This document shows positions 17,151 through 29,886 of a stretch of DNA of 64,000 bases, in pieces. The notes under the pieces were generated by a model that saw nothing but the letters and a program-made list of their open reading frames with translations, was not told where the DNA came from and did not search any database. The first letter of the stretch is position 1. Every line of letters starts with the position of its first letter. The position numbers were made by a program, and so were the translations under genes. The stretch is from an uncultured Woeseiaceae bacterium (GTDB taxonomy: Bacteria; Pseudomonadota; Gammaproteobacteria; Steroidobacterales; Woeseiaceae): assembly GCA_945787845.1 (NCBI GenBank), contig CALZJH010000003.1:248001-312000 (forward strand), read 5' to 3'.

Positions 17151-17999
17151 TTATTCGTTACCGCGCCGCAACTGACCGCTGTCGAGGATCATTTCAAAGC
17201 CCTGCATGTTGGCGGGAATAACGACGACGCTGCCGTCGTTGTCCGCAAACCTGAGCAACGCCGTGTTGACTTCGTGTTGCAGGTACTCCGCCGTCAAGCT
17301 GCTGTTGATGATGTTGTTGGCTTCGGCAATGCCCTTGGCGCGTTCGATTTCGATCTCGGCGTCCTTCTTCGCGATCTCTACTTGAACCTGTTTGGCTTCG
17401 AGACGCTTTTCAGCTTCTACGGCGTCACGAATTGCTGCCTCGATGCTCGGGTCTGTGTTGAGCGCACGGACTACGACGCGGGTGACGATGATGTCACCTG
17501 AATCCGATTGATTGAGTCGTCCCTGCAGTTCTTCCAGAACATCAGTCTGCAGCAGCTCGCGCTGCTTATGCAGTTGCAGGCTATCGATCTCGGACACCTG
17601 CTCATAGATGGCCGCACGAGCTTCGCGAACCAGTAGTCCGTACGCCGGCATATAAATGCCATCGGCACCGCGCACTGCAGCCGCGGCGTACTTGACCATG
17701 AGTTCCGATACCCGGTCCTTCGGCACGCGGTAGAACACCGAGACGTCGAGATCCTTGAGCGACAGGTTGTCTGCGGCTTTGGGCGTCAGGTCGTTGATGT
17801 CGATCGCGATTTCCTTGGCGCTGAATTCGATCGAGTTCGTCAGGAACGGCATCTTGAAGTTCAGGCCCTGCAGTTGCTCTTCATGATTGACCTTGCCCAG
17901 TGTCCGCTCTACGGCTACATTCCCGGATTCGACCGTGTAAGCACTCATAAAGCCAATAATGCCGAGCAGGATTGCGGCAGCGATGATCTTGATTTGCAT
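17151..17999 (-). CDS. SPFH/prohibitin-family membrane protein
   Basis: 282 residues from an ATG preceded by GAGGTGAGGAA. One N-terminal helix (IKIIAAAILLGIIGFMSAY) is followed by an SPFH domain (VESGNVAVERTLGKV, VSVFYRVPKDRV) and a long coiled coil rich in Glu, Lys and Ala near residues 180-230. It resembles bacterial prohibitins and HflC-like scaffolds that organise membrane proteases or microdomains. It is not in an hflKC pair. Its stop lies three bases from the stop of the convergent regulator gene. Confidence 0.87.
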   Translation of the reverse strand: MQIKIIAAAILLGIIGFMSAYTVESGNVAVERTLGKVNHEEQLQGLNFKMPFLTNSIEFSAKEIAIDINDLTPKAADNLSLKDLDVSVFYRVPKDRVSELMVKYAAAAVRGADGIYMPAYGLLVREARAAIYEQVSEIDSLQLHKQRELLQTDVLEELQGRLNQSDSGDIIVTRVVVRALNTDPSIEAAIRDAVEAEKRLEAKQVQVEIAKKDAEIEIERAKGIAEANNIINSSLTAEYLQHEVNTALLRFADNDGSVVVIPANMQGFEMILDSGQLRRGNE

Positions 18000-18322
18000 G
18001 GTATTCCTCACCTCGAGTCTTCGAAGATTTCCGCCGGTCAGGCGCGCCAGGTCTCGTTTGAACTTACTTGCCATATCGCGGCATAGAATAAGGCACGGTA
18101 CGGGCCCTGTCACGGTTCACAACCCGGCGAGAAAGTCCTTTCTTTCCCACCGGTTTCTGTTACAGTCCGCCCCGTCTTGGCGCACCTCGGTCTGCGCCAC
18201 TCACTCCAGCCCAGCAATTCCGCGGGTTCGGAGTCACCTTACAAATTCCAGCCTGGACCGGACCGCAAGCCACTTGAGTCTTCCTGTTGGCACGTCGGAT
18301 CAGGCGATCTGGAGACAATCCA
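18000..18322. other. Divergent intergenic region between the SPFH gene and rhlE
   Basis: This 323-bp stretch holds the minus-strand promoter at 18085-18113 and, on the plus strand, a TACAGT -10-like hexamer at 18161-18166 with only a weak -35. The rhlE leader would then be about 150 bases, long enough for regulation in a helicase gene that may autoregulate. I see no gene in it. Confidence 0.5.
18085..18113 (-). promoter_or_regulatory. Sigma-70 type promoter of the SPFH gene
   Basis: On the minus strand GTGACA (18113-18108) and TATTCT (18090-18085) are separated by exactly 17 bp, a good housekeeping promoter. Transcription would start about 80 bases before the ATG at 17999. Confidence 0.6.
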
Positions 18323-19627
18323 ATGTTGTTTAACGAACTCGGCCTTTCGGCCGACTTGCTGCGTGCTGTCGAAGAGCAGGGCTATGAATCGCCCACGCCC
18401 ATCCAACGCGAAGCAATCCCCCATATTCTCGAAGGCCACGACATCCTCGCGGGCGCCCAGACGGGCACTGGCAAGACCGCAGGCTTCACGCTACCCATGT
18501 TGCAGATTCTCGGGGATACCCCGTCGGGACCGCGGCGCATACGTGCCCTGATCCTGACACCCACGCGTGAACTTGCGGCGCAGGTTAACGAAAGCGTGCA
18601 AACCTACGGCAAATACCGTCCGGTGCGAGCAATGGAGATCTACGGCGGCGTTAGCGCGCGTCCGCAGATAACCAAGATCAAGCGCGGCGTCGATGTCGTC
18701 ATTGCGACACCTGGGCGCTTACTCGATCACGTCCGGCAAGGAAACATCGACCTGTCGTTCGTAGAGATGTTTGTTCTCGACGAAGCGGATCGCATGCTCG
18801 ACATGGGCTTCATCCGCGACATCAAGCAGATCATCAAGCAGCTGCCCAAAGAGCGGCAGAACATGCTGTTCTCGGCGACGTTCTCGAAAGAAATTCGAGA
18901 ACTTGCGAACAATCTCCTCGATAACCCTGCCGAGATCCAGGTGGCGGCGCGCAATGCCACTGTGGATCGCGTGGAACAACTCGTATACCCGGTTGACAAG
19001 GACCGCAAGCGTGAGTTGCTGTCCGAGATGATTGGCCGCGGCAACTGGCAGCAGGTGCTCGTCTTCATGCGCACCAAGCACGGCTCGAATCGCCTGGCCA
19101 AACAACTGAACCAGGACGGCATCACAACGGATGCGATCCATGGTGGCAAAGGGCAGGGCGCTCGCACCAGGGCACTGCATGATTTCAAGGCAGGCAAGGT
19201 ACGGGTACTCGTTGCGACGGACATCGCCGCACGTGGTCTCGACATCGAAAAACTGCCGCACGTCGTGAATTTCGAATTGCCCCATGTCCCCGAAGACTAC
19301 GTACACCGTATCGGTCGTACGGCACGTGCAGGGCAGGATGGGACAGCCATCTCCCTGGTTTGCATCGACGAGCAAAAACTCCTCAAAGACATTGAGACAC
19401 TGCTCAAGCGCGGCATTCAGAAAGAGTTCGTCCCTGGCTACGAAGTTGATAAACGTATCAAGGCGGAACCGGTTCAGAAGGGCAGGCCGTCGCGTCGTCC
19501 AGGTGGGCCGCGTCCGGCCGGCCGCAAGAAAGCCGGCAAGGCGAGCGGCTCAGGTCGTCCCGGCAAGAATGCGCGCAGCAATCAGCGCAAGCGTTTCTCG
19601 AGGTCGGCACGCTCCAGCGCATCCTGA
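18323..19627 (+). CDS. rhlE: DEAD-box RNA helicase RhlE
   Basis: 434 residues. The Q motif ([14 protein letters not shown]), motif I (AQTGTGKT), [13 protein letters not shown] ([11 protein letters not shown]), SAT and [10 protein letters not shown] are all in order. The C-terminal tail of about 60 residues is very basic (Arg, Lys, Gly, Ser, Pro), typical of RhlE proteins that bind rRNA or assist RNA decay and ribosome assembly. The ATG at 18323 is chosen over an in-frame TTG at 18287 because it starts directly before the family N-terminus MLFNELGLS and has GGAGA upstream. The 3' end overlaps the rhomboid gene by 46 bp, tail to tail. Confidence 0.93.
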   Translation: MLFNELGLSADLLRAVEEQGYESPTPIQREAIPHILEGHDILAGAQTGTGKTAGFTLPMLQILGDTPSGPRRIRALILTPTRELAAQVNESVQTYGKYRPVRAMEIYGGVSARPQITKIKRGVDVVIATPGRLLDHVRQGNIDLSFVEMFVLDEADRMLDMGFIRDIKQIIKQLPKERQNMLFSATFSKEIRELANNLLDNPAEIQVAARNATVDRVEQLVYPVDKDRKRELLSEMIGRGNWQQVLVFMRTKHGSNRLAKQLNQDGITTDAIHGGKGQGARTRALHDFKAGKVRVLVATDIAARGLDIEKLPHVVNFELPHVPEDYVHRIGRTARAGQDGTAISLVCIDEQKLLKDIETLLKRGIQKEFVPGYEVDKRIKAEPVQKGRPSRRPGGPRPAGRKKAGKASGSGRPGKNARSNQRKRFSRSARSSAS

Positions 19628-20541
19628 ACGTGCTGGGCGTCCTTGCGCACTTCACGCAGGAATAGCAGGCCGAACAGGTAGCCGCCGATACCGCCCATGA
19701 CATGGGCCAGGACGTTGACGGTGCCATGGTCATCCCCGGTCAGGAGCGCGACGATATCGCCGCCGATGTACCAGGCGGCGAGTATCCAGCCGGGAATCGC
19801 GATCGACCCGAAAATGACGATGAAGAAGTAGTAACACTTGATCCTGCCGTGTGGCAGCAGATAGGCGAAGAGCCCCATCATCCCCATGACGACGCCCGAC
19901 AGACCGAGCGTCCAGTAATGCTGCCCGACGGCGGCCGCCACCATCGATCCGGTGAGGCCGATAAACCAGGAATCGACCAAGACAAAAGCGATGTACCAGA
20001 TCGGTCCCACGAGCATTTCCACCGTCGCCGCAAACGCGAAGAAGAAGATCAGGTTGAACGTGATGTGCAGCCAGTCGCCATGCGCGAAGCTGGACGTAAT
20101 CATGGTCAACGGGTTCCAGGATCCCGTGTAGTAAGCGAGCCCTTCATCCGGATCGTTGGGAACCATGGCCCGGAATCGGCGCGATTCATCTTCGAGCATC
20201 TGCCGCACGTATTCGCGCGAGTCGCGGTCGTTGAATCCGGCAAGAGGCTGCATCCTTGCGGCCATGTCATCGATTACCTGGCTGGCCTCGCGCTCGGGAT
20301 CATTGGCAATCGTGTACATGATCTCGCCGCAGTGACTCAGACCCTGCGAGGCGGCGATCCGGTCAAAAATCATCTGTTCGATGTGTGAGCGATTCGTGGA
20401 GCAAAAGCGATCGACGGCCGTGTCGAAGTCGTTCCAATCACTCTGCTGTTTCAGGAAAACGAGCGCGCATACCAGGCAGATCAGGATAGTCAGGACCGGT
20501 ACGCGTGGCAGGCCGAAGTCGGCTTTGACGGGCAGGAACAT
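19582..20541 (-). CDS. Rhomboid-family intramembrane serine protease
   Basis: 319 residues with about six to seven helices. The catalytic Ser is in LGLSGVVMG and the His in VLAHVMGG. The rhomboid HxxxN pattern is seen in [10 protein letters not shown] large soluble insertion of about 110 residues lies between the first helix and the core. The C-terminus (about 30 residues) is a charged, coiled-coil-like tail. It cleaves membrane proteins within the bilayer; the substrate is unknown. Transcription diverges from the RND operon at 20635. Confidence 0.88.
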   Translation of the reverse strand: MFLPVKADFGLPRVPVLTILICLVCALVFLKQQSDWNDFDTAVDRFCSTNRSHIEQMIFDRIAASQGLSHCGEIMYTIANDPEREASQVIDDMAARMQPLAGFNDRDSREYVRQMLEDESRRFRAMVPNDPDEGLAYYTGSWNPLTMITSSFAHGDWLHITFNLIFFFAFAATVEMLVGPIWYIAFVLVDSWFIGLTGSMVAAAVGQHYWTLGLSGVVMGMMGLFAYLLPHGRIKCYYFFIVIFGSIAIPGWILAAWYIGGDIVALLTGDDHGTVNVLAHVMGGIGGYLFGLLFLREVRKDAQHVQDALERADLEKRLR

Positions 20542-20576
20542 GCAGGGAGGCTAACACGGGGCAAAACAGGGCTTGT

Positions 20577-20620
20577 TATATTAGAGTTGCATAATATATA
20601 CTTAAGATAATTCTAATATA
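20577..20620. promoter_or_regulatory. AT-rich inverted repeat in front of the RND/DUF1538 operon
   Basis: TATATTAGA at 20577-20585 is the exact reverse complement of TCTAATATA at 20612-20620, with a very AT-rich centre that holds TTGCAT and TAAGATAAT-like promoter elements. The arms are 35 bp apart centre to centre. This is a plausible operator around the operon promoter. No regulator gene lies next to it. Confidence 0.45.
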
Positions 20621-20634
20621 TAGACGGTGTCAGC

Positions 20635-21651
20635 ATGACTCGACTCAGCCTTTTTCTGGCGGCATTGGCCGTCGTCGTTCCAGCCCACGGGGAAGTCCCA
20701 CTGGAGACGGCGACGGCCACCTTTACCGATGGCGCGCGCGAACGGGTCTGGGACGGGCGCGTCGAAGCCGTCCAGCAGGCCACCGTGTCGGCGCAAACAT
20801 CCGGCCGAATCGCGGAATTGCCCTTCGACGTCAACGACTACGTCGCCGCGGGCGACGTCGTGATGCGCTTCACCGATACCGAGCAGCGGGCGGCGCTGGC
20901 AAGTGCGAACGCCACCCTCGAAGAGGCACGCGCACGGCTGGCCGAAGCCAGCCAGGAGTTCGAGCGATTCTCGAGAATGATCGAGAACAACAGTATCTCC
21001 AAATCCCAGTTCGACCAGTCGCGCGCGAATCGCGATGCCGCACAGGCCCGTCTCAAGGCGGCTCAGTCCGGAGTCGCGACCGCGCAAGAAAAGCTCGAGT
21101 ACACCGTGGTTCGTGCACCGTACGCCGGGATTGTGTCGCGTCGCCATGTGGAATTGGGCGAACTTGTTTCCCCGGGGCAGCCATTAATCTCGGGGCTGTC
21201 GCTGCAAAAGCTGCGCGTCAACGTGGATGTGCCGCAAAGCATGTTTCATGCCGTGCGAACGATTGGTAAAGCCTACGCGTATGTCGATGACGAGCGCATC
21301 GAAGCGGAAAGCATGAGTTTCTTCCCTGTCGCCGACACTAAAGCCAACACGTTTCGCGTCCGGGTAAATCTGCCGGACGGTGCCGCAACCCTGTACCCGG
21401 GCATGTTTATCAAGGTGGGTTTCGTCGTTGGCGAAACCAGGCGCCTGCTTGTACCGGCAGCAGCTGTCGTGCGCCGCAGTGAACTCAGCGCGGTCTACGT
21501 AATCGATGGCGAGACGGTCTCCCTGCGACAGGTGCGGCTGGGTCGTCGCTATGACGAGTCCTTCGAGATCCTGGCGGGTCTGACGGAGGGTGAAGTCGTT
21601 GCGACGGACCCGGTCCGCGCCCGCATCTGGCTCAAAGAGCAGGTGCAATAG
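20635..21651 (+). CDS. RND efflux periplasmic adaptor (membrane fusion protein)
   Basis: 338 residues with a signal peptide (MTRLSLFLAALAVVVPAHG) and no lipobox Cys. The biotinyl-lipoyl halves (VSAQTSGRIAELPFDVNDYVAAGD and VRAPYAGIVSRRHVELGELVSPGQPL) flank a helical hairpin (about residues 75-150). A beta-barrel and a membrane-proximal domain follow. It links the pump encoded three bases downstream to an outer-membrane channel, which is not encoded here. It is first in a six-gene operon ending with DUF1538, PII-like and CBS genes. Confidence 0.92.
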   Translation: MTRLSLFLAALAVVVPAHGEVPLETATATFTDGARERVWDGRVEAVQQATVSAQTSGRIAELPFDVNDYVAAGDVVMRFTDTEQRAALASANATLEEARARLAEASQEFERFSRMIENNSISKSQFDQSRANRDAAQARLKAAQSGVATAQEKLEYTVVRAPYAGIVSRRHVELGELVSPGQPLISGLSLQKLRVNVDVPQSMFHAVRTIGKAYAYVDDERIEAESMSFFPVADTKANTFRVRVNLPDGAATLYPGMFIKVGFVVGETRRLLVPAAAVVRRSELSAVYVIDGETVSLRQVRLGRRYDESFEILAGLTEGEVVATDPVRARIWLKEQVQ

Positions 21652-21654
21652 GCA

Positions 21655-24600
21655 ATGGCAGACAACAGGAAGCTCGGATTTTCCGGAGCGCTCGCAAAGC
21701 GCTTCCAGAATTCCAAGATCACGCCGCTACTGGCGTTGACTGGCCTGCTCATGGGCCTGTTCGCGGTGGCGGTGACGCCACGCGAGGAAGAGCCGCAGAT
21801 CAACGTGACGTTCGCGAATATCTTCGTGCCGTTCCCGGGTGCAAGCGCAGCCGAGGTGGAAAATATTGTCGCCATCCCGCTCGAGCAGGTGCTCGCGGAG
21901 ATTGAAGGCGTCAAGCATACCTATTCGGTGTCGCGTCCCGGCATGGCGGTGCTGACCATTCAGTACGAGGTTGGCGAAGACCGTACGAGTGCCATCGTGC
22001 GCCTTTATAACGCGGTTTATTCGAACGAAGACTGGCTGCCGCCTGGCAGTGGTGTTTTGCGTCCGCTGATCAAGCCCAAGGGCATCGACGATGTGCCGAC
22101 TGTGACGTTGACGCTCTGGACCGAAGACGAGACACGCGGTGCTCACGAATTACAGCGCGTGGCACATGCGCTTGAAGCCGAGATCAAACGAGTCCCTGGC
22201 ACGCGCGACGTCTACACGATTGGTGGCCCCGACAACGTCGTGCATGTGCAACTGGATCCGCAGCGTTTGGCCGCATACGGCCTGTCGCTCGATGCACTGC
22301 GGTATGCGCTGCAGGCGAGCAACGTGGTCTCGCATGCCGGTGCGATCGTTGCCGACAACCAGCATGTGCCCGTGACGGCCGGCACGTTTCTCGCCGATGA
22401 GGGTGACGTTGCCGACCTCGTCATAGGCGCCATCGACGGCAAGGCTATTCACCTTTCGGATGTTGCCGACGTCTCCGCCGGACCAGACCAGCCAGAGCAG
22501 TACGTTCGCTTCGGCGATGCGCCTGCTGTGACAATTGCGATTGCCAAGAAGCCCGGTACCAACGCGGCTCGCGTGTCCACGCAGGTTATCGAACGTGTCA
22601 GGTCGCTCGAGGGCATCGTGATCCCCGAGGGGATCGAGTATGCCGTGACGCGCGACTACGGCAAGACGGCGGATGACAAGGCGAAGAAACTGATCCAGAA
22701 ACTGGCCTTCGCGACGCTTTCGGTGATCTTCCTTATCTACATCACGCTGGGTTGGCGCGAAGCCGTGGTTGTGGGTTCGGCCGTCGTCATTACCCTGACT
22801 TTGACCCTGTTCGCATCGTGGGCGTGGGGTTTTACGATCAATCGCGTGTCGCTGTTCGCACTGATTTTCTCAATCGGCATTCTTGTCGATGACGCGATTG
22901 TCGTCGTCGAGAATATTCATCGTCACATGGCGATGGGTAACAAGACACTCGTTGAAGCCATTCCGCCTGCTGTCGATGAGGTTGGTGGGCCGACGATCCT
23001 CGCAACCTTCACTGTCATCGCTGCACTGCTGCCGATGGCATTTGTCACGGGCCTCATGGGGCCCTATATGAGCCCGATTCCGATCAACGCGAGCATCGGC
23101 ATGCTTCTGTCGCTGGCGGTGGCGCTCATCATAACGCCTTGGGCCAGCCTGAAACTGTTGTCGACGGTGCATCATGATGACAAGGAAGATAAGTCGGCCA
23201 TCTGGCTCGACAATCTTTTCCGGCGCGTTGTGGGCCCCTTCCTGCGAGGCCGGGACGGCCGCAAAGCACGCGTCTGGCTCGGCGGCAGTGTCGTCATTGC
23301 GATCCTGCTGGCAATGAGCCTGGTTGGTCTTAACGCCGTCGTCATGAAGATGCTGCCGTTCGACAACAAGTCGGAATTCCAGGTCGTGCTCGACATGCCG
23401 GAAGGCACGACGGTGGAACAGACAGGACGGGTGCTCGATGAAATGGCGGACTACCTTAAAACCATCCCCGAGGTGACCGACTACCAGGTCTATGCGGGCA
23501 CGGCAGCGCCGATCAACTTCAACGGCCTCGTGCGCCAGTACTACCTGCGCGAAGGCCCGAACGTTGGCGATATCCAGGTCAATCTCGTCGAAAAATCAGA
23601 TCGCAAACGCAAGAGCCACGACATCGCCAGCGCGGCGCGTCCGGCACTCGATGCGATTGGCCGGCAATACGGCGGCTCGGCCAAAGTCGTGGAGGTACCG
23701 CCCGGTCCGCCGGTGCAGGCCCCCCTCGTTGCTGAAGTATATGGCCCCGATTACGCCGGCCAGCAGCGCATTGCCGGGGAACTGCGTGCGATCTTCGAAG
23801 CGACGGACGACATTGTCGATATCGACGATAGCGTCGAGGCTGAGGCGCCGCGCATCGTGGTCTCGGTCGACCGTAACAAGGCAGCGCTGCTAGGCGTGTC
23901 CCAGGCAAGCGTAGCGCAGGCGCTGCAAACGGCCCTGAGCGGCGAAGACGTTGCGTACGTTCGCAATGGTTACCAGAAATACCCTCTCCCTGTGCGGCTG
24001 GAAATCCCGGTCGCCGATAAGTCGAAGCTCGACAGCCTGTTGATGCTTCGCGTGGCCGGCCATGGAGACTCTCTTGTCCCCCTTGCCGAGATCGTCGACG
24101 TCCAGTTTGGCGACTGGGAGCAGACCATTTATCACAAGGATCTGCTGCCTGTCGTATTCGTAACGGGCGACATGGCCGGCCGTTTTGACAGTCCGTTGTA
24201 CGGCATGTTCGACATGGTGGGCGACGTCGAACTCGACCAGTACTTTATCCGTCAACCCGACAACCCATACGACTACAGCGTCAAGTGGGACGGCGAGTGG
24301 CAGATCACGTATGAGACGTTTCGAGATATGGGCATCGCTTACTCGGTCGGCCTGATCCTGATCTACCTGCTCGTTGTCGGCCAGTTTCGATCTTACTCCG
24401 TGCCGCTGATCATCATGGCGCCGATTCCGCTGACCGTCATCGGTGTGATGCCGGGGCATGCCTTACTCGGCGCGCAGTTCACGGCAACCTCGATGATCGG
24501 GATGATCGCCCTCGCGGGCATTATCGTGCGCAATTCGATCTTGCTGGTCGACTTCATCAACCAGGAAGTCGCTGCGGGCGTCGATTTCCAGGAAGCCGTG

Positions 24601-24810
24601 ATACGGGCTGGCGCGGTGCGTGCCAAGCCCATTGCGTTGACGGCTGCTGCGGCAATGCTCGGCGCGTTCTTCATTCTCGATGATCCGATCTTCAATGGCC
24701 TCGCGGTGACCTTGATTTTCGGCATTCTCGTATCGACGCTGTTGACCCTTGTTGTTATACCGGTGCTTTACTATGCTCTTGGTCATACCAAGGAGTCGCA
24801 CCGCGCTTGA
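21655..24810 (+). CDS. RND efflux permease
   Basis: 1051 residues with the RND layout: one helix, a large periplasmic loop, six helices, a second loop and five helices. The TM4 motif [14 protein letters not shown] carries the paired Asp of proton-coupled pumps. PREEEPQI and [10 protein letters not shown] are typical of the divergent HAE/multidrug-like group that exports small molecules. Substrate cannot be assigned. It follows its adaptor by three bases, and its TGA overlaps the TTG start of the first DUF1538 gene, so pump and DUF1538 proteins are translationally linked. Confidence 0.93.
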   Translation: MADNRKLGFSGALAKRFQNSKITPLLALTGLLMGLFAVAVTPREEEPQINVTFANIFVPFPGASAAEVENIVAIPLEQVLAEIEGVKHTYSVSRPGMAVLTIQYEVGEDRTSAIVRLYNAVYSNEDWLPPGSGVLRPLIKPKGIDDVPTVTLTLWTEDETRGAHELQRVAHALEAEIKRVPGTRDVYTIGGPDNVVHVQLDPQRLAAYGLSLDALRYALQASNVVSHAGAIVADNQHVPVTAGTFLADEGDVADLVIGAIDGKAIHLSDVADVSAGPDQPEQYVRFGDAPAVTIAIAKKPGTNAARVSTQVIERVRSLEGIVIPEGIEYAVTRDYGKTADDKAKKLIQKLAFATLSVIFLIYITLGWREAVVVGSAVVITLTLTLFASWAWGFTINRVSLFALIFSIGILVDDAIVVVENIHRHMAMGNKTLVEAIPPAVDEVGGPTILATFTVIAALLPMAFVTGLMGPYMSPIPINASIGMLLSLAVALIITPWASLKLLSTVHHDDKEDKSAIWLDNLFRRVVGPFLRGRDGRKARVWLGGSVVIAILLAMSLVGLNAVVMKMLPFDNKSEFQVVLDMPEGTTVEQTGRVLDEMADYLKTIPEVTDYQVYAGTAAPINFNGLVRQYYLREGPNVGDIQVNLVEKSDRKRKSHDIASAARPALDAIGRQYGGSAKVVEVPPGPPVQAPLVAEVYGPDYAGQQRIAGELRAIFEATDDIVDIDDSVEAEAPRIVVSVDRNKAALLGVSQASVAQALQTALSGEDVAYVRNGYQKYPLPVRLEIPVADKSKLDSLLMLRVAGHGDSLVPLAEIVDVQFGDWEQTIYHKDLLPVVFVTGDMAGRFDSPLYGMFDMVGDVELDQYFIRQPDNPYDYSVKWDGEWQITYETFRDMGIAYSVGLILIYLLVVGQFRSYSVPLIIMAPIPLTVIGVMPGHALLGAQFTATSMIGMIALAGIIVRNSILLVDFINQEVAAGVDFQEAVIRAGAVRAKPIALTAAAAMLGAFFILDDPIFNGLAVTLIFGILVSTLLTLVVIPVLYYALGHTKESHRA

Positions 24811-25550
24811 AAAATTCGCTGATTGCCTTATCCAGGGACGCGTTGAACAGCCTGCGCGACCTCGCGCCGATCGTGGTCGTCATCGCCGCCTTCCAGATTC
24901 TCGTTATACGGCAGCCTGTCAGCGGTTTTCTTTCGCTGGTATTTGGTGCGCTGCTCGTCGTCGCCGGACTCGCGTTTTTCATCTTTGGCCTGCGCATAGC
25001 GCTTTTTCCAATTGGTGAGAACCTCGCGCACTCTCTCGCGCGCAAAGGCAGTGCGTTCTGGCTGTTTACGTTCTCGTTTGTGCTGGGATTTGGTACGACG
25101 ATCGCCGAACCGGCGCTACTGGCCGTGGCCGAGGAGGCCGCTGAGGTGGCGGTTGGCGCCGGCGCTATCGCGGACAACCAGGCGGCCATCGATAACTACG
25201 CGCTTGGCCTGCGTCTCGTGGTTGCGCTGTCGGTCGGTGTCGCCCTGATGCTCGGCGTATTTCGCATCCTGACGAACTGGTCGCTGCCGGTAATGATCAT
25301 CGGGGGATATGTCCTCGTCGTGATCGTCACGGCAGTCGCCCCGCCTGAAATCGTCGGCATTGCCTACGATTCGGGTGGTGTCACCACGTCGACGGTTACG
25401 GTGCCGCTCGTCACGGCCCTCGGTGTCGGCCTGGCAAGCTCGCTCAAAGGCCGCAATCCGATGACGGACGGCTTCGGACTGATCGCGTTTGCATCGCTGA
25501 CGCCGATTCTCTTCGTACTGCTCTATGGGATCGTAACGCAATGGATCTGA
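24807..25550 (+). CDS. DUF1538 membrane protein, first copy
   Basis: 247 residues with about seven helices. Two motifs mark the family: [13 protein letters not shown] near residue 97 and [16 protein letters not shown] near residue 188. The same two are found in the next gene, so this is a paralogous pair and probably two halves of one transporter. The start is a TTG that overlaps the RND pump stop (TTGA); AAGGAG lies about 12 bases upstream. DUF1538 proteins are predicted inner-membrane transporters with no proven substrate. The 3' end overlaps the second copy by 10 bp. Confidence 0.87.
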   Translation: MKNSLIALSRDALNSLRDLAPIVVVIAAFQILVIRQPVSGFLSLVFGALLVVAGLAFFIFGLRIALFPIGENLAHSLARKGSAFWLFTFSFVLGFGTTIAEPALLAVAEEAAEVAVGAGAIADNQAAIDNYALGLRLVVALSVGVALMLGVFRILTNWSLPVMIIGGYVLVVIVTAVAPPEIVGIAYDSGGVTTSTVTVPLVTALGVGLASSLKGRNPMTDGFGLIAFASLTPILFVLLYGIVTQWI

Positions 25551-26359
25551 TCCTCAAGGCACTGTCGTTCGTTCTGGGCAGCGCACTTGACGTCGCGCCG
25601 ATTGTGTTCTTCCTGTTCTTGTTCCAGCTGTTCGTCATGCGCGAGCGCATCGCAAACGTAAAGCAGGTTCTCGTTGGCTTCGTATTCGTTACCGTGGGCC
25701 TCGGGCTGTTTCTCGTCGGGCTTGAACAAACGCTGTTTCCGCTCGGGCGGCTGATGGCGCAACAGCTGACAAACCCTGACTTCCTGTATGAGATTAGTGG
25801 CCACATCGGCGATACGCTCGTCTGGCAGGATTTCTACTGGGTGTACCTGTTCGCCGCTGCGGTCGGCTTCTCGACGACGCTGGCGGAGCCGGCGCTGATG
25901 GCCGTCGCGATCAAAGCCAACTCGGTGTCGGGTGGTGCCATTGGCGTCTGGGGCCTGCGCGTTGCCGTCGCCATCGGCGTCGGCGTCGGCGTAAGCCTCG
26001 GCTGCTATCGAATTATTACCGGCATGCCGTTGCAACACTTTATCGCGGCAGGCTATCTCGTCGTCATCGTGCAGACCATGCTGGCGCCCAAGATGATCGT
26101 GCCGCTCGCCTACGATTCAGGCGGCGTAACGACATCAACCGTAACGGTGCCGCTGATTACGGCACTCGGGCTGGGTCTGGCCGAAGCCGTGCCTGGACGC
26201 AGCCCCTTGCTCGATGGATTTGGACTGGTGGCTTTTGCGAGCCTGTTTCCGATAATCTCGGTACTAGCGTACGGGCAGCTGGCCGCCTTGCGGCAGCAAC
26301 GTGCCAAATCCTCAACAGAACAAGCAGAATTAGCAGAGGAAACTGATCATGCACTTTAA
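25541..26359 (+). CDS. DUF1538 membrane protein, second copy
   Basis: 272 residues with about seven helices and the paired motifs [15 protein letters not shown] (near residue 110) and [16 protein letters not shown] (near residue 189). The second motif is identical over 16 residues to that of the first copy, which points to a substrate or ion site shared by both. It has extra residues after the first helix pair and a short polar tail. It overlaps its upstream paralogue by 10 bp and the PII-like gene by 11 bp. Confidence 0.87.
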   Translation: MDLILKALSFVLGSALDVAPIVFFLFLFQLFVMRERIANVKQVLVGFVFVTVGLGLFLVGLEQTLFPLGRLMAQQLTNPDFLYEISGHIGDTLVWQDFYWVYLFAAAVGFSTTLAEPALMAVAIKANSVSGGAIGVWGLRVAVAIGVGVGVSLGCYRIITGMPLQHFIAAGYLVVIVQTMLAPKMIVPLAYDSGGVTTSTVTVPLITALGLGLAEAVPGRSPLLDGFGLVAFASLFPIISVLAYGQLAALRQQRAKSSTEQAELAEETDHAL

Positions 26360-26695
26360 ACTGATATTGGCTTTCGTCGAAGACCAGAAGACCGACGATA
26401 TTATGCATGCAGCGCGCGAGGCCGGTGCGACCGGCTGCACCGTGATTAACAATGCGCGGGGCGAGGGCATCAAGGAAAACAAGACGTTTTTCGGGCTGTC
26501 GCTGGCATCGCAACGGGACGTTGTGTTGTTACTCGTTGAGAAGCACCTGAGCCGGCACATACTTGAACACATAGGCGAGGTGGGCGAGTTCGACGCCAAG
26601 CCCGGGACCGGAATAGCCGTAATGATCGATGTCGAGGATGCTGTCGGCGTTGTGCACCAGGCGGCAGAACTTAGCGAGATCGTGGAGGAGAACCT

Positions 26696-26699
<4 letters not shown>
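26349..26699 (+). CDS. PII-like signalling protein
   Basis: 116 residues with the ferredoxin-like PII pattern: [32 protein letters not shown], then a short T-loop region (NARGEGIKENKTFFG), and the C-terminal KPGTGIAVMIDVEDAVGV that matches the GDGKIFVxxVExA segment of PII. The classical T-loop Tyr is not in place. PII proteins bind ATP, ADP or related nucleotides as trimers and gate transporters. AGAGGAA precedes the ATG. Its overlaps with the DUF1538 and CBS genes make regulation of the DUF1538 pair the likely role. Confidence 0.85.
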
Positions 26700-28533
<1,834 letters not shown>

Positions 28534-29886
28534 CTACGGCGATTTGCGCCGCATATCCCGCAGCTTGCGCCGGTCGACCTTGCCCGGGCCTGTGCGTGGA
28601 AACTCGGTCAGGACTTCGATCTCCTGAGGGACCTTGAAGCCAGCGAGACGATCCCTGCACCAGCGCATCATTGTGTCCGGGTCCATGTTATCGCTGCGGA
28701 CGAAGGCGACCGGAACCTCGCCGAGCCGGCGGTCTTCGTCTGCGAGCACGACGGCCTCACTGACGCGCGGGTGGGATTCGAGAACGGCTTCAATTTCGGC
28801 GGGGTGGATGTTCTCCCCTCCCCGAATGATCACGTCGTCGTGGCGTCCGAGCACATGGACCTGGCCCGACGCGGTGATCTCGCCGAGATCATCCGTCACG
28901 AGCTTTCCACGTGCGGCCGGTCCTTCGACAATGAGTCGGCCGTTTGCGTCGGCCGTCACATGAACCCAGGGAAGAGGGGGGATCCCCTCGCTCAGTGGTG
29001 CGAGGTCCCCGGGATGCCGGGTTGCAACCTGCGAGGCTGTCTCGGTCATGCCCCAGCTCAGCGCGACGGGCAGGCTGGAAACCTCGCAGCGCTGCAATAG
29101 TCGTTCACTGCACGCGGCACCACCCAGCAAGATCGCACGCAACGCGGGCGCGAAAGCGCTTTCGCCACGACTGTCGAGAACAGCGTCGAGCATGGCCGGT
29201 ACCAGTGAGACAATGCTGATGTCCCCGCTGTCCAGCCGTCGGCCGACAAGCCCGGCATCGAAAACCGCATGAAGTTCAAGGGCGATACGGTTGTGGAGGC
29301 TGCGAAAGATCGCCGCCAGCGCACCGACATGATTCACAGGCAGGCAGATGAGCCAGCGGTCGTCCTTGCGATGACCGAGGCGGCGATTGGAACCCAGGTT
29401 GCTGAACCAGAGTTGCTCGAGCGTGAGGTCGACGCAGCGCGGCGGACCTGAAATACCGGATGTACAGACCCTGAGCATGACCTGCGTCGGTGACCAGTCG
29501 ACTGATGCTGTTCCCGGGTTGGCATCGGGTAGCAGCAAGTCCGCTGCCCGCGGTGTCCAGTGGAATTCACAGCCGAGAGTCGTCGCGGCGAGTACCCGCT
29601 CTGGCTCAGGCTGCCGGATGTTGAGCGGCGCAGCGACAGCACCGAGACGCCAGCAGGCGCAGAGCGCCGCCAGCCACGCAGGGCCAGGTTCTCCGTGCAA
29701 GGCGACGACGGAGCCGCTCGTCGCGCCCATTGCCCGTAGCTGCACGACGCCCTGCCAGGCTGCGGCGTCGAGTTCAGCCACCGTCAAGATCTGGCCATCG
29801 TTCGTGACAAGTGCGACCTGATCTCCGCGGGTTGCCGCAAAACGCTGCAACAGGTCGGGCAGCGACTCGATCATGCGCTGCTGCAT
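28534..29886 (-). CDS. menE: o-Succinylbenzoate-CoA ligase
   Basis: About 450 residues of the adenylate-forming family. WGMTETASQ, GRHDDVIIRGGENIHPAEIE and FPRTGPGKVDRR (with the catalytic Lys) are intact. The Ser/Thr/Gly P-loop reads CTSGISGPPR rather than the usual TSGTTGxPK. It converts o-succinylbenzoate to its CoA ester in menaquinone synthesis. The ATG at 29886 is preferred because GGAG stands five bases upstream; a second ATG at 29874 makes an ATGA overlap with the menC stop. Upstream in-frame codons to 30291 are non-coding. Confidence 0.9.
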   Translation of the reverse strand: MQQRMIESLPDLLQRFAATRGDQVALVTNDGQILTVAELDAAAWQGVVQLRAMGATSGSVVALHGEPGPAWLAALCACWRLGAVAAPLNIRQPEPERVLAATTLGCEFHWTPRAADLLLPDANPGTASVDWSPTQVMLRVCTSGISGPPRCVDLTLEQLWFSNLGSNRRLGHRKDDRWLICLPVNHVGALAAIFRSLHNRIALELHAVFDAGLVGRRLDSGDISIVSLVPAMLDAVLDSRGESAFAPALRAILLGGAACSERLLQRCEVSSLPVALSWGMTETASQVATRHPGDLAPLSEGIPPLPWVHVTADANGRLIVEGPAARGKLVTDDLGEITASGQVHVLGRHDDVIIRGGENIHPAEIEAVLESHPRVSEAVVLADEDRRLGEVPVAFVRSDNMDPDTMMRWCRDRLAGFKVPQEIEVLTEFPRTGPGKVDRRKLRDMRRKSP

